Positions 38,151-47,544 of a stretch of 64,000 nt of DNA are shown in pieces. The stretch lies in contig NZ_JACJOD010000008.1 in assembly GCF_014695385.1 (NCBI RefSeq), forward strand, positions 186,001 through 250,000. Direction: 5' to 3'. The stretch comes from Trichocoleus sp. FACHB-46 (GTDB taxonomy: Bacteria; Cyanobacteriota; Cyanobacteriia; FACHB-46). The position numbers were made by a program, and so were the translations under genes. Positions within the stretch are counted from its first letter, which is position 1; each line of letters starts with the position of its first letter. Under the pieces are notes generated by a model. The model made no database searches and was not told the DNA's origin. It saw only the letters and a program-made list of their open reading frames with translations.

Positions 38151-38939
38151 TTGGACGATAATTATCAAACTTATGTGAATCGAGTGCTACGGCTACCTCT
38201 GCCAGAGACTTATAAATCTCAATTGCAAAATATTCAAGAGTCTCCCAAGTTCCAACTGCAAGAAGTGGGAGGCGAGCGGCAGGCAGTAGCGTTTCCGGGT
38301 TACACCATAGTCACCCCACCAGAGGGCGAAGAAACTGAAAATCAGGCTTTCTACGCTAATTTGCAGGCGCTCCAAGCGCAACTCCAGCAGCAGCTTGATC
38401 CTAATCTATTCGTGCCTCTACCGCCGGACAGCTTCCACCTCACCGTGGCAGACCTGATTTGGGATCATGCCTATCGTGATGCAGCCAAAAACCCAGACTT
38501 TGAGCAGCAACTCTGCGATCGCATGGCTCAGAGTTTTCAGCAGTACCAACGGATGCACCCGCAATCCCACCCTGTACGCTTACAAGCGGTGGGCTTAATT
38601 GTGATGCCACGAGCGATTGGAGTTGGCTTGGTTCCCAAGGAAGAAGTCGCCTACGAGCAACTACTGCAACTCCGCCGAGCGATCTACCAAAATCCTGGCT
38701 TGATGGCTTTAGGAATCGAGCAGCAATATCACTTCACGGCCCATGTGACTCTAGGCTACTTCGGTAGCATTCCGCCTGAGCTAGACCGCGATCGCCTCAG
38801 CGAGCAATTCACCCAGTTGAATCAGCAGTGGATCACAGGTGTGCCTCAGGAGATGTGGGCCTACCGCGCCGAACTCCGAAAATTTGATAACATGACACGC
38901 TATTATCGAGAACCGGATTGGCCCAGCCTCGAAATTTAG
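38151..38939 (+). CDS. DUF1868 / 2H phosphoesterase-like protein
   Basis: The 262-residue protein carries two H-x-T motifs, FHLTVADLI near residue 100 and FTAHVTLGYF near 200. They are spaced as in the 2H phosphoesterase superfamily, to which DUF1868 belongs. Members act on 2',3'-cyclic phosphates in RNA or nucleotide derivatives; the substrate here is unknown. The start is a TTG at 38151, 33 bp from the divergent holA start, with a weak GAGAG ribosome binding site. Confidence 0.85.
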   Translation: MDDNYQTYVNRVLRLPLPETYKSQLQNIQESPKFQLQEVGGERQAVAFPGYTIVTPPEGEETENQAFYANLQALQAQLQQQLDPNLFVPLPPDSFHLTVADLIWDHAYRDAAKNPDFEQQLCDRMAQSFQQYQRMHPQSHPVRLQAVGLIVMPRAIGVGLVPKEEVAYEQLLQLRRAIYQNPGLMALGIEQQYHFTAHVTLGYFGSIPPELDRDRLSEQFTQLNQQWITGVPQEMWAYRAELRKFDNMTRYYREPDWPSLEI

Positions 38940-38971
38940 CCTTGTAATTTAGCCCTCTTACTGAGCTACCT

Positions 38972-39688
38972 ATGAATTTGCCCATGCATCCCATCATGCA
39001 GCAGAGCTTTGCGGTGATTGACCAGGAAATCGGGGATCACAGCTTTAGCGCGGCTGAATATGCGATCGTGCGACGGGTGATTCATAGTACGGCTGACTTC
39101 GACTTCAAGCAACTGCTCCGGTTTAGCCCCGGAGCCATTGCCACTGCGATCGCGGCTCTTCAACAGGGCTGCCCGATCATTACTGATGTCGGCATGGTGA
39201 AACAGGGTGTCGCTAATATGGTGGCGCAAACCTTCGGCAATCCATTGATCAGTGCGGTGGAGCAAGTGACAGAAGCTCTCCCTGGGAAAACTCGCACCGA
39301 AACTGGATTGCTTGAATGTTTGCAGCGGTTTCCCCAGGCGATCGTGGTGATTGGGAATGCCCCCACCGCCTTGCTAGCCCTCTGTCAGCAGCTACAGGCA
39401 CACCCAAGTACTGCTGATTTAGTGCCTGCTTTAGTGATTGGAGCCCCCGTTGGGTTTATTTCTGTCGTGGAGTCGAAAGCAGCGCTAGCCGCTACCTCCA
39501 TCCCGCAGATTCGCGTCGAGGGGCGCAAAGGTGGTTCCCCGGTCGCAGCAGCGATCTTAAATGCCTTGCTAGTGTTGGCTTGGGAGCAACAGCCTAAACC
39601 GCTAGAACCAAGCCACGTTCTGGAGGCACTAGAACCAAACTGCGATCGCGCCCTCTTGCCGACTCATTCGACTAATCAATCTCATTAA
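38972..39688 (+). CDS. cobH: Precorrin-8X methylmutase
   Basis: The 238-residue protein contains RRVIHSTADFDF with the catalytic histidine, ITDVGMVKQGV and GNAPTALLALCQQL, all signatures of CobH/CbiC. It moves a methyl group from C-11 to C-12 to give hydrogenobyrinate or cobyrinate. It is 11 bp upstream of cobL and co-transcribed with it. The symbol cbiC applies equally if the route is anaerobic. Confidence 0.96.
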   Translation: MNLPMHPIMQQSFAVIDQEIGDHSFSAAEYAIVRRVIHSTADFDFKQLLRFSPGAIATAIAALQQGCPIITDVGMVKQGVANMVAQTFGNPLISAVEQVTEALPGKTRTETGLLECLQRFPQAIVVIGNAPTALLALCQQLQAHPSTADLVPALVIGAPVGFISVVESKAALAATSIPQIRVEGRKGGSPVAAAILNALLVLAWEQQPKPLEPSHVLEALEPNCDRALLPTHSTNQSH

Positions 39689-39699
39689 TTAACGAGCCA

Positions 39700-40983
39700 A
39701 TGACTCCCATCCATGTAGTCGGAATCGGCTTAGATGGAGCCGCTGGTCTTAGTCCTGCCGTTCAGAAAATAGTGGCTGAAGCGACGCTGCTGGTCGGAAG
39801 CGATCGCCATTTAAGCTATTTTCCAGAACACTCAGGCGAAAAACTGAAGCTGGGAGATTTCACCCAAGCGATCGCGACAATCCGCCAACATTTAGCCGCA
39901 ACTGCAACCGCAACGCCTCTTCCTAGAATTGTGGTCTTGGCTTCAGGTGATCCCCTCTTTTTTGGCTTGGGACGGTTGCTGCTAGCCGAACTGCCAACCG
40001 AACAATTAACGTTTTATCCGCATCTCAGCTCTGTCCAACTTGCCTTTAATCGCGTCAAAATTCCCTGGCAAGATGCTCGCATTATTAGCGCCCACGGACG
40101 TTCCTTAGAGGAGCTAACTCAAGCCATTCAACAAGGTGTAGCCAAAATTGCTGTCTTAACAGACAACACTCATTCACCCGCCGCGATCGCCCAGCTGCTG
40201 CAAAGCCTCGACCTGCCCCAGCGCTATCAAGTTTGGGTGTGTGAGAACTTAGGTAGCCCTGAAGAACGAGTGCAAGCCTGGTCTCCAGAAGCGTTGCGAT
40301 TGGAAGCCTTTGCTCCCCTGAATGTCGTGATTCTACTGCGCTCCGGAAGCCATACAGAACCTTTAGACCTCAAAACTTTACCCCTGCTCGGCCTGCCAGA
40401 TTCAGCATTTATCAGCTTTAGCGATCGCCCCAACCTCATGACCAAGCGTGAGGTGCGGACTTTAGTGCTCGCCGAACTGGCACTCCAACCCGGACAGGTA
40501 ATTTGGGATATTGGGGCAGGCACAGGCTCTGTCTCCATTGAGATCGCCCGTCTCATCCCAGATGCCCAAATTTACGCCATCGAAAAAACTGCGATCGGAG
40601 TTAGCCTAGTGCAACAAAACCGCGATCGCTTTCAAGTAGCAAACATCGTCGGTGTTCATGGCACTGCGCCCGAAGCATTGCATTCACTTCCGGCTCCCGA
40701 TCGCATCTTTATCGGTGGCAGTGGCGGCAACCTGAGCCAGATTCTGGATGTCTGTGCAGCCCATTTAGCGCCTCAAGGTGTCTTGGTTCTAGCCTTAGCC
40801 ACCCTGGAGCACTTGACTCAAGCCCTGGCTTGGCTAGAGCAGCAAAACGCCCCAGCTCAACCGCCAGCTTGGCAGCATCACCTACTACAAGTTCAACTCT
40901 CGCGGTCAGTCCCCGTCGGTCCTCTCACCCGCTTCGCCCCTCTCAACCCAGTCACCTTAATCACTGTCAGTCGCATTGCTTAG
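39700..40983 (+). CDS. cobL: Precorrin-6Y C5,15-methyltransferase (decarboxylating), fused CbiE-CbiT
   Basis: The 427-residue protein has an N-terminal tetrapyrrole methylase domain (IHVVGIGLDGAAGL, VVLASGDPLFFGLGRLL), equal to CbiE. The C-terminal SAM methyltransferase domain (GQVIWDIGAGTGSVSIEIA) equals CbiT, with decarboxylase activity. The fusion is normal in cyanobacteria. It methylates C-5 and C-15 of the corrin ring. Its stop overlaps the end of the convergent protease gene by 4 bp. Confidence 0.96.
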   Translation: MTPIHVVGIGLDGAAGLSPAVQKIVAEATLLVGSDRHLSYFPEHSGEKLKLGDFTQAIATIRQHLAATATATPLPRIVVLASGDPLFFGLGRLLLAELPTEQLTFYPHLSSVQLAFNRVKIPWQDARIISAHGRSLEELTQAIQQGVAKIAVLTDNTHSPAAIAQLLQSLDLPQRYQVWVCENLGSPEERVQAWSPEALRLEAFAPLNVVILLRSGSHTEPLDLKTLPLLGLPDSAFISFSDRPNLMTKREVRTLVLAELALQPGQVIWDIGAGTGSVSIEIARLIPDAQIYAIEKTAIGVSLVQQNRDRFQVANIVGVHGTAPEALHSLPAPDRIFIGGSGGNLSQILDVCAAHLAPQGVLVLALATLEHLTQALAWLEQQNAPAQPPAWQHHLLQVQLSRSVPVGPLTRFAPLNPVTLITVSRIA

Positions 40984-41882
40984 TAGCGGTTGGCAATGAA
41001 GCCCCCAGCACCCAACCACCAAAGCCCCACCCCAGTTCCAACCAGAAACAATAGACCCATCACTCCTGCCAGTGGCTGCTGGCCTAACCCAGTCATCCAA
41101 GTTGGCCCCTTACCCGTATAAGCGATTGCCTGAGCCGCATCTAAGCTGGCAATGCCCCAAATCCACCCAGCATGTAAGCCACAAGCGAGTCCCAAACTAC
41201 CACCATCCACTTGGCGGGCCAGCACCAGCACCATGCCCATGAGCCAAAGTCCGGGTAATTGGGGAATATTCTCAGGCCCTTCCCAAACCAAGTGCAATAC
41301 CGCAAAAATTCCACTAGCGATCGCGCCTGCCAGCCAAAGCGAGTAGTCTTGCTGCAATTGATTCAGAAGAAACCCGCGAAAAATTAGTTCTTCAGTCACA
41401 CTCACCCAAAGCCCTAATACCAGCGTTGGTAGCCAGATGCGCCAACTCCAGCTGCTAGTTTTGCCAGCTTCAGAAACAGAATTTTGTCGTGAAATTTGAG
41501 AGGATAGCGGCCACTGAATCCAACCTAAAGCTACTTGGAACCCGAACAAAACTGCTAAGCCTAAAATACCTAAAATCAGCCCTAATCCTGAAGAGCCGAA
41601 GAAAGCAGCCGTTCTAGTTAAGCCATAACCTGAGAAAGGCACCCCTTGAATTCGAGCAAACCCCCAGAGAATTAGAGGGGCAATTAAATAAAGGGGAGCA
41701 AGTAAAGGTAATTTTTGTGAGGGAGTAATGGGTTGAGGAGGTTGCCACTTGAGCGCGATCGCTAGCGGAATTCCCAAGGGCAACCAAACCACGACCCAAA
41801 CGATAAAAAAAACAACTGCCTTAATGATTGCTGATGCTTCTATAAAAGACGAAATCATCAGGTGAGTTGCTTGATCTAACAT
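40980..41882 (-). CDS. CPBP family intramembrane glutamic protease
   Basis: The 300-residue protein has about eight membrane helices and the CPBP (Abi/CAAX protease) motifs EELIFRGFLLNQL and GIFAVLHLVWEG. These provide the catalytic Glu, Arg and His residues. Relatives process prenylated proteins or bacteriocin-related peptides, but targets of cyanobacterial members are mostly unknown. It stands alone. Confidence 0.88.
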   Translation of the reverse strand: MLDQATHLMISSFIEASAIIKAVVFFIVWVVVWLPLGIPLAIALKWQPPQPITPSQKLPLLAPLYLIAPLILWGFARIQGVPFSGYGLTRTAAFFGSSGLGLILGILGLAVLFGFQVALGWIQWPLSSQISRQNSVSEAGKTSSWSWRIWLPTLVLGLWVSVTEELIFRGFLLNQLQQDYSLWLAGAIASGIFAVLHLVWEGPENIPQLPGLWLMGMVLVLARQVDGGSLGLACGLHAGWIWGIASLDAAQAIAYTGKGPTWMTGLGQQPLAGVMGLLFLVGTGVGLWWLGAGGFIANRY

Positions 41883-42208
41883 AACTAGAGGGCACGACGA
41901 AGAGAAACAATAGAACTTGGGAGTTCAGCGTTAGTGAGGAGCAAGGGCATGACAGGTAAATGTCTCAATCCATCGTTAAAAAGATGTATTTTTTAAGCTC
42001 ATGAAGCTAACAGATTGGCAGAAATCTTAAATTTAATGACTTGTGCACTACCAATCCTGACGTTTCTCGATCCGCAACCCCAAGCCTGAGTGGCTTCATG
42101 TCATTGATTAATTGACACCTCAGACAGGGTTAAGCAGAAATTTACCTGTTAACTCCCGCGATCGCTCTATTAATTGTCTTCATGCCTGAAGCAAACTAGA
42201 AGAAGTAT
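41883..42208. other. Intergenic region, no gene seen
   Basis: This 326-bp region lies between the CPBP protease start and the end of the cyAbrB gene, both on the minus strand. It is rich in A+T. I saw no gene, terminator with T-run or known operator. Confidence 0.4.
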
Positions 42209-42634
42209 TTATTCCTCGTCTAGCTCATCATCATCGACTGCCCTACCACCATTGCGATCGGCATCTACCTGAATCAGATGAATGTGTTTGTAACCAAGTT
42301 TGATTTCAAACTCATCACCTGGCTTTAATCCCATTGCCTGGGTGTAAGTTGCACCAATGACAATTTGGCCATTTTTGTGCACACTAACGCGATAGGTCGG
42401 TTCTCTACCACGGCCATCCTTCGAACCTTCAGGGCTTAAAGGAATACCCCTAGCAGCCAGAAGTGCATCATAGAAATCAGTCAAATTAACCCGAGTCTGG
42501 TCATTTTTTGTGACCGTGTAGTAACCGCAGCGCTTTGCCGTTTCCCGCCGAGGTAAGTGAGAAAGTTCTTTTACTTTTTGCAGTAGCGCTTTGCCCGTCA
42601 ATGGGGCTGTTGGCGTTTCAGTTTCAGTCATCAC
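42209..42634 (-). CDS. cyAbrB-family transcriptional regulator
   Basis: The 141-residue protein matches the cyanobacterial AbrB-like family: KALLQKVKELSHLPRRETAKRC, then FYDALLAARG and the AbrB fold VHKNGQIVIGATYTQAMGLK. The C-terminus is acidic (DDDELDEE). cyAbrB proteins regulate carbon and nitrogen metabolism genes and are abundant in cyanobacteria. Two adjacent ATG codons are possible starts. Monocistronic. Confidence 0.93.
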   Translation of the reverse strand: MMTETETPTAPLTGKALLQKVKELSHLPRRETAKRCGYYTVTKNDQTRVNLTDFYDALLAARGIPLSPEGSKDGRGREPTYRVSVHKNGQIVIGATYTQAMGLKPGDEFEIKLGYKHIHLIQVDADRNGGRAVDDDELDEE

Positions 42635-43275
42635 TTTGCAAAATATCCTTTGCTCTCTAGGAGGGTAAATAAGAAATGCCAGTGTGTGGCTTTATAAAAA
42701 ATATATCCTCTAATCTATATGTTTTGACAAGACTTTTACTAATTAGTTTTATCACTAATATTTGGAGGTTCGCTTTACAGATTTTTGTGTCAATGCTTAA
42801 CCTTTGCTCAGCCAAAATTTCCGATGACGAGTATTTTAGAAGATTTTATAATTGGATGCACGATTTCAATGAGCTGTCAACCTGAGAAGTGTTTATACAA
42901 GTTATGATCCCGACTCCTGCTTCTCCTCTGGAAAACTCACTAGTCGCTCTAATTAGCAGGAAAGGACAGTTCGTCACAAACTTCTAAACTATGTTTTCTC
43001 AGGAAAATTTCATCTTTGCAATGTCGAATGCACATCGCCTAGAGCAGAAATTGCAAAGGTAAGGGTGCTCTACGGATCGTGATGCCGGTAAAGCACTGTT
43101 GGGGTCGCCTAGGTTAGAGAAGTTCAGGATTAAACTAGAGTTAGGGCAGGAAAGCTACTCATCAACAAAGTAGTGAACTGCAAGTGACGAAGCAGGCGGA
43201 AATCTTCTTGCCCAAACTCTAAATTTCAGTGATTTCTTACTTTACCCTGCAAATTTCAAGGCTTCGGTTTTAAGC
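42635..43275. other. Long AT-rich intergenic region upstream of sdhB
   Basis: About 640 bp separate the divergent cyAbrB and sdhB genes. A 69-codon frame at 42676-42885 has an atypical hydrophobic, AT-driven composition and no recognisable family, so I do not call it. Both promoters must lie here, but I could not place them confidently. Confidence 0.4.
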
Positions 43276-44313
43276 ATGCAAGTTCTCTTTAAAGTAGACC
43301 GACAGAGCCAAAATGCTCCAGCTTGGGTGCAGACTTACACTCTTGATGTTGATCCTGGCATGACAATTCTTGATTGCTTAAATCGCATCAAATGGGAGCA
43401 AGACGGTAGTTTAGCTTTTCGGAAAAACTGTCGCAATACAATTTGTGGCAGTTGCTCAATGCGAATTAATGGCCGTTCCGCATTGGCTTGTAAAGAAAAT
43501 GTGGGTCATGAATTAGCTCGACTGCAACAAATTGCCAGTACAGCAGCATTAAACTCCCAGCCTGCTGAGAGTTTGCCAGAAATTACGATCGCGCCGATGG
43601 GCAACATGCCTGTGGTGAAAGATTTAGTGGTCGATATGCAGAGCTTTTGGAGCAATTTGAAAGCTGTCGATCCCTACGTCAGTACTGCGGCTCGGCAAGT
43701 CCCAGAACGGGAGTTTTTGCAGACCCCGGCTGAGCGATCGCGCCTCAACCAAACGGGCAACTGCATTCTCTGTGGCGCTTGTTATTCCGAATGCAATGCC
43801 CGCACCGTCAATCCTGATTTTGTCGGCCCCCACGCCTTAGCCAAGGCTTACCGCACCCTGGCAGACTCTCGCGACGTCAAGACCGCTGAGCGCCTTGAAC
43901 AATACAATCAGGGGACAGAGGGCGTGTGGGGCTGTACTCGCTGCTTTTTCTGCAACTCGGTTTGCCCGATGGACGTGGCTCCAATGGACCAGATTGGGAA
44001 CATCAAGCGAGAGATTCTAGCCAACCCTTCTGTAGAAGATAGCCGCCCAATTCGGCACCGTCGCACCTTGGTTGATTTGGTGAAGCAAGGAGGCTGGGTA
44101 GATGAGCGCCAATTTGGTCTGCGGGTCGTAACCAACTCCTTCCGGGATCTCCGAGGTTTAGTCACGATGGGGAAACTGGGTTTGCGGATGGTGCAGCGAG
44201 GCAAGTTCCCCTTTACGTTCCACGCTTCTGCTGGGGCTCCCCAAGTGCGATCGCTGATTGAGTCAGTGCAAAATTTAGCGGTAGAGTCAAAGCAGGTTAA
44301 TTCCCAGCCTTAA
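43276..44313 (+). CDS. sdhB: Succinate dehydrogenase/fumarate reductase iron-sulfur subunit, extended E-type form
   Basis: The 345-residue protein has a plant-type [2Fe-2S] domain ([15 protein letters not shown] and ALAC) and a ferredoxin-type domain with [11 protein letters not shown]. The second cluster motif, [12 protein letters not shown], has four cysteines rather than the three of classical SdhB, which fits the class E succinate dehydrogenases described in archaea and cyanobacteria. A roughly 90-residue C-terminal extension follows. It feeds electrons from succinate to the plastoquinone pool. Its SdhA partner is not in the window, and the next gene is a HLIP 25 bp downstream. Confidence 0.93.
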   Translation: MQVLFKVDRQSQNAPAWVQTYTLDVDPGMTILDCLNRIKWEQDGSLAFRKNCRNTICGSCSMRINGRSALACKENVGHELARLQQIASTAALNSQPAESLPEITIAPMGNMPVVKDLVVDMQSFWSNLKAVDPYVSTAARQVPEREFLQTPAERSRLNQTGNCILCGACYSECNARTVNPDFVGPHALAKAYRTLADSRDVKTAERLEQYNQGTEGVWGCTRCFFCNSVCPMDVAPMDQIGNIKREILANPSVEDSRPIRHRRTLVDLVKQGGWVDERQFGLRVVTNSFRDLRGLVTMGKLGLRMVQRGKFPFTFHASAGAPQVRSLIESVQNLAVESKQVNSQP

Positions 44314-44338
44314 TCTGCTGATTCATCACATTCTTGCT

Positions 44339-44542
44339 ATGAACGAAACAACTTCTACTCCCCCCCAGCCTACGGCCCCCCAAGCCACCCTAGGCGCTGA
44401 CAACCGCTTTGAGCCTGCCTTCGGCTGGACCTTCTATGCGGAGCAAATCAACGGGCGATTTGCCATGATCGGCTTTGTCGCCTTGCTAATTCTGGAATTC
44501 TTTACGCATCAAGATTTTTGGACTTGGTTGGGCTTGCGATGA
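44339..44542 (+). CDS. High-light-inducible protein (HLIP/SCP), single-helix chlorophyll-binding
   Basis: The 67-residue protein has a disordered N-terminus and the chlorophyll-binding helix [19 protein letters not shown], whose E-x-x-N-x-R motif is diagnostic of the LHC superfamily. HLIPs bind chlorophyll and carotenoid and protect photosystem assembly intermediates. It lies 25 bp after sdhB in the same direction, so co-transcription is likely. Confidence 0.95.
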   Translation: MNETTSTPPQPTAPQATLGADNRFEPAFGWTFYAEQINGRFAMIGFVALLILEFFTHQDFWTWLGLR

Positions 44543-44580
44543 GCGGGGCTCGCTTACCTCTGGCTGCTTTGAGGAATAGC

Positions 44581-45882
44581 TTAGGGATGGGCTAACTCCT
44601 CACGATTGGTTTTGAGTTGTGAGGCAATCAAAGGAACCTTAGGAGCTAAGAAAAAGCCGATCAGACTAGCAAATAACACCGGGGTCAAGGTGCTAACTCC
44701 GGTTAATTTTGCCAACAAGATCGTAGTACTGACCGGGGTGCGAGTGACAGCTGCATTCATGCCTGCCATCGTACAAATCATGGCTAAAACTGGATTGACA
44801 CCTGGAACTAACAGGGCGATCGCTTTGCCAATACAGGTGCCCGTAAAGAAAATAGGGATAATGAAGCCGCCCCGCCAGCCTCCTGTGACTGTAATGCTAA
44901 TAGCGGCCATTTTGGCGCAGGCTAAGGCTAAAAGGGCTGTTGCGGTGAATTCAGTGGTGATGACGACACTGAGTTCGTGGTGGCCAAAGAAGCGGGTGAG
45001 GGGAAACAAAGTGGCGATCGCACCCAGTCCCAAACCTGCAATAGTCGTGCGGACGTAGATCGGTCCTCCGAAGCGGGCAAAGAACTGGTCACACAGCCGA
45101 AAAATGGTGATTAGCAGCCATCCTGCTGCTGCGCCAATAGCGCCATACAAAATGGCTAAAGCAAAATCGTCAATTTGGTCCAGGTTGTACTGGGGAAACT
45201 CCCAAGTTGGGGCCAAGCCTAAATGGGTAATCCCGGCAAACACAATGTAGCTAGCGCAACTAGCCACGATCGCTGGTAAAACCGCTTCGTAATACTCCGC
45301 CACGTGTTGATGATGCAAGATTTCTAGGGCAAACATGGCACCACCCAGAGGCGCACCGAATAAAGCAGTAAAGCCAGAGGCCATGCCAACTAAGCTCATG
45401 GTGCGGAGGTTTTCGCCTTGTAGCTGCCAGCGATCGCCCAGCCACGTCCCGACTGACCCAGTTACTTGCACTAGCGGAGCTTCTGGACCCGCACTCCCCC
45501 CGCTGGCAATGCTTAAGAGAGAAGACAAGATCATGGCAGGATTACGGCGCATATCCAGGCGTCCGCCTTGAAAGTGAATATTGTCCACAATCACAGCAAT
45601 TTCACCTGGATTCCCTAGCCAGTAAATCACCAAACCAATTAGCAAACCCGCCAGAGGCATGATGAACAGAAGCACGGGACCTGTGAAGACCTCTAGGGCA
45701 TGGGTCAGGAGTTCTAAAACATTCCAGTAGAGTGCCGCAAAGAGGCCCCCAGCCGCACCCACTGTCATCCATAGCAGTACCCAGCGAGACATGGTCAGGG
45801 GGTTGCGCTCACTCAGTTGAGCCAGCCAAGGTACTGCCCAATATGGCTTGGTTGCCCCTGTCGATCGCCGCTGAAATGGCAC
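44581..45882 (-). CDS. ClC family chloride channel/transporter
   Basis: The 433-residue protein has about ten membrane helices and ClC motifs: GGSAGPEAPLVQVTGSVGTW (helix F region), LFGAPLGGAMFALEILHH and GGWRGGFIIPIFFTGTCIG. At the position of the gating glutamate in GREGP the sequence reads GSAGP, so that Glu is Ala with a Glu two residues later. No cytoplasmic CBS domains follow. It moves chloride or a related anion; channel or antiporter is not decidable from sequence. Confidence 0.9.
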   Translation of the reverse strand: MPFQRRSTGATKPYWAVPWLAQLSERNPLTMSRWVLLWMTVGAAGGLFAALYWNVLELLTHALEVFTGPVLLFIMPLAGLLIGLVIYWLGNPGEIAVIVDNIHFQGGRLDMRRNPAMILSSLLSIASGGSAGPEAPLVQVTGSVGTWLGDRWQLQGENLRTMSLVGMASGFTALFGAPLGGAMFALEILHHQHVAEYYEAVLPAIVASCASYIVFAGITHLGLAPTWEFPQYNLDQIDDFALAILYGAIGAAAGWLLITIFRLCDQFFARFGGPIYVRTTIAGLGLGAIATLFPLTRFFGHHELSVVITTEFTATALLALACAKMAAISITVTGGWRGGFIIPIFFTGTCIGKAIALLVPGVNPVLAMICTMAGMNAAVTRTPVSTTILLAKLTGVSTLTPVLFASLIGFFLAPKVPLIASQLKTNREELAHP

Positions 45883-45938
45883 CGCTACTTCCTCCTGAAG
45901 AAACGCTTAAAAATGTTCAGTAGTAACCAAAATAGCGT

Positions 45939-45972
45939 GAAGCGGGAGCAGTATGGTGACGGCTCCCGCTTC
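45939..45972. repeat. Perfect 11-bp inverted repeat between ycf66 and clc
   Basis: GAAGCGGGAGC at 45939-45949 pairs exactly with 45962-45972 around a 12-base loop. It lies downstream of ycf66 and just upstream of the ClC gene, both minus strand. Only a short T-rich stretch follows on the minus strand, so it may be a weak terminator for ycf66. Confidence 0.55.
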
Positions 45973-46073
45973 AGGGCTGGTTGATTAGATTTAATTTAGG
46001 GATGGAGGAACTTGGCTACTTAAGTTGGGTTACTCAGGTTGGCTGAGCCACAACCAGCCACTCAAGTTGCAGC

Positions 46074-46871
46074 TTAATCGAAGTTAGAGGAGTTATCTCC
46101 CTCATCATCTGGGAAGTTAATGGGTTGGTAATCTACATAATCGCTCGGCTCCGCGTCTACGTTCGAGCGTCTTGAAGCACCCGAATTTTGCGGAGGACGA
46201 GGTCTACGAGTTTTTGGACCCCCATTGGTATCTCGATTGGCAGGACGAGAGGAGCCGTTACTGTTGGGGCGCGTTGGCCTTCTAGCAGGGCGATCATCCA
46301 AATCTACTGAAGCGTCTGAAATGTCGCTGTCTTCAACGGGTCGGCTTTCTGGACGAGGGCGAGGTCTTCGGGAACGCTCTCCGGGACCCAGTCTCTCATC
46401 TCGGCTAGGACGAATGGGTTGACGACGAGGCAGATCCTCTTCGTACTCATCTTCACGGGTCGCATAGCTGTCTCTAGAGCCGCGAATGCGCCGCCGATTG
46501 GCCCACTCTTCGTCGAATTGCGTTACGTCATCCAACTCAGCTTGATACACCCGACTCACGGGTCGCTCATCATCCACAATCGGAGTACTGCGTTTCGCTT
46601 GCTCAGTCGCAACACCCCGTAACCGAATGCTCTCTACAGCAAAGAAAATGGTTGTCCCGGCTAATAAAAACTGACCAAATTGTAGAATTGGGTCTTGTCG
46701 CCAGCCCTGGAAAAAGAGAATACCACCGCAAAGGAGCCCCACGGCGGCAAAGAAAATATCATGATCGCGGGCTAGACCTGGACGTACTGAGCGCAGAAAA
46801 TAAAGCGCTGCTCCAGCGATAGCAAGAGCAATGCCCACCATGCTGCTCCAGCTAAGTCCGACGTTTACCAT
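46074..46871 (-). CDS. ycf66: Ycf66 family protein
   Basis: The 265-residue protein has an N-terminal membrane region with three helices (SMVGIALAIAGAALYFL, AAVGLLCGGILFF, FGQFLLAGTTIFFAVE), the conserved Ycf66 part. A long hydrophilic tail rich in Arg, Asp, Ser and Pro follows. The family is found in cyanobacteria and some plastids, and its role is unknown. It lies downstream of psbX on the same strand, a familiar cyanobacterial arrangement. Confidence 0.93.
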   Translation of the reverse strand: MVNVGLSWSSMVGIALAIAGAALYFLRSVRPGLARDHDIFFAAVGLLCGGILFFQGWRQDPILQFGQFLLAGTTIFFAVESIRLRGVATEQAKRSTPIVDDERPVSRVYQAELDDVTQFDEEWANRRRIRGSRDSYATREDEYEEDLPRRQPIRPSRDERLGPGERSRRPRPRPESRPVEDSDISDASVDLDDRPARRPTRPNSNGSSRPANRDTNGGPKTRRPRPPQNSGASRRSNVDAEPSDYVDYQPINFPDDEGDNSSNFD

Positions 46872-47219
46872 TGCCTTTCTCCTAAGTCAGTCCTATGTTA
46901 GCGAGTCTTGCTAAAAACCTCCGCCCTATGCTAGGTAAGCTGATTTTGGCTTGCCAGCGATCGCTGAGGGCTAACACTCGTAGGGTAGCGAACTTGTCTT
47001 GATTCTAGATTGGGTGCGATGTCGCACTAGGTTGCACTAATTATCTCTAAGGTAATCCATAGCTGAGCATAAAAAAACCTCAGTCTGTTAGCGTCAGACA
47101 ACTTAAAGTTGCCTCTAACAGGGCTGAGGTTGAAATAGGCTGGCTTGAACTGCTGAAGCAGTCTGAGGGAAGTTTCAAAAAATGCTTGAAATCTTAGCTT
47201 TACAAATGAGTTCAGCCAA
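46872..47219. other. Region between psbX and ycf66, with the psbX terminator
   Basis: This 348-bp stretch contains the psbX terminator at 47071-47131 and, left of it, the presumed ycf66 promoter. No gene was found. Confidence 0.5.
47071..47131 (-). terminator. Intrinsic terminator downstream of psbX
   Basis: A long stem pairs 47076-47091 with 47115-47131 (outer arms AACCTCAG and CTGAGGTT, inner CTGTTAG and CTAACAG). A smaller CAACTT/AAGTTG hairpin sits in the loop. Read on the minus strand it ends in seven T residues (complement of 47071-47077), so it terminates psbX transcription before ycf66. Confidence 0.85.
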
Positions 47220-47339
47220 TTAAGAGCGCTGAATTTTATCTTTCTGGCTGATGACGATCAGCCCTACGGTCGCGGGAATGACTACGATGGCAGCACCCCA
47301 AACCAGGCTCCATAAGAAATTAGCGAGTGAAGGAGTCAT
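47220..47339 (-). CDS. psbX: Photosystem II protein PsbX
   Basis: A 39-residue frame begins MTPSLANFLWSLVWGAAIVV and ends SQKDKIQRS, the conserved PsbX sequence with a single membrane helix. PsbX sits near the secondary quinone site of photosystem II in the thylakoid. A GGAGT ribosome binding site precedes the ATG, followed by a strong terminator. Confidence 0.97.
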   Translation of the reverse strand: MTPSLANFLWSLVWGAAIVVIPATVGLIVISQKDKIQRS

Positions 47340-47382
47340 AGAGAGTCCTCGTCCTTGATTACAACCATGAGTTAGTTTTCAT

Positions 47383-47401
47383 AATTGTAATGGTTTGTCA
47401 T
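47383..47401 (-). promoter_or_regulatory. Possible HLR1 (RpaB) site upstream of psbX
   Basis: On the minus strand ATGACAAACCATTACAATT resembles the two-repeat HLR1 box ([GT]TTACA, two repeats), with three mismatches. It lies about 45 bp upstream of the psbX start. RpaB controls many photosystem genes, so the site is plausible but unproven. Confidence 0.3.
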
Positions 47402-47544
47402 ACCTTAGAGAAGTCACGCGCCGCTTTTGGCACTTTGCTCTGAGCAGTTTAAGAATGTACTTAGAAGCAATTGGATCAGCTAGAAGCACTCTGGTAGAGG
47501 CGATCGCTGCCTCAGACGGGCTCACCTACAGGTAGAATTAAGGA

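Noticed and set aside
42676-42885. 69-residue plus-strand frame upstream of sdhB
   Set aside because: AT-driven hydrophobic composition, no ribosome binding site and no family resemblance.
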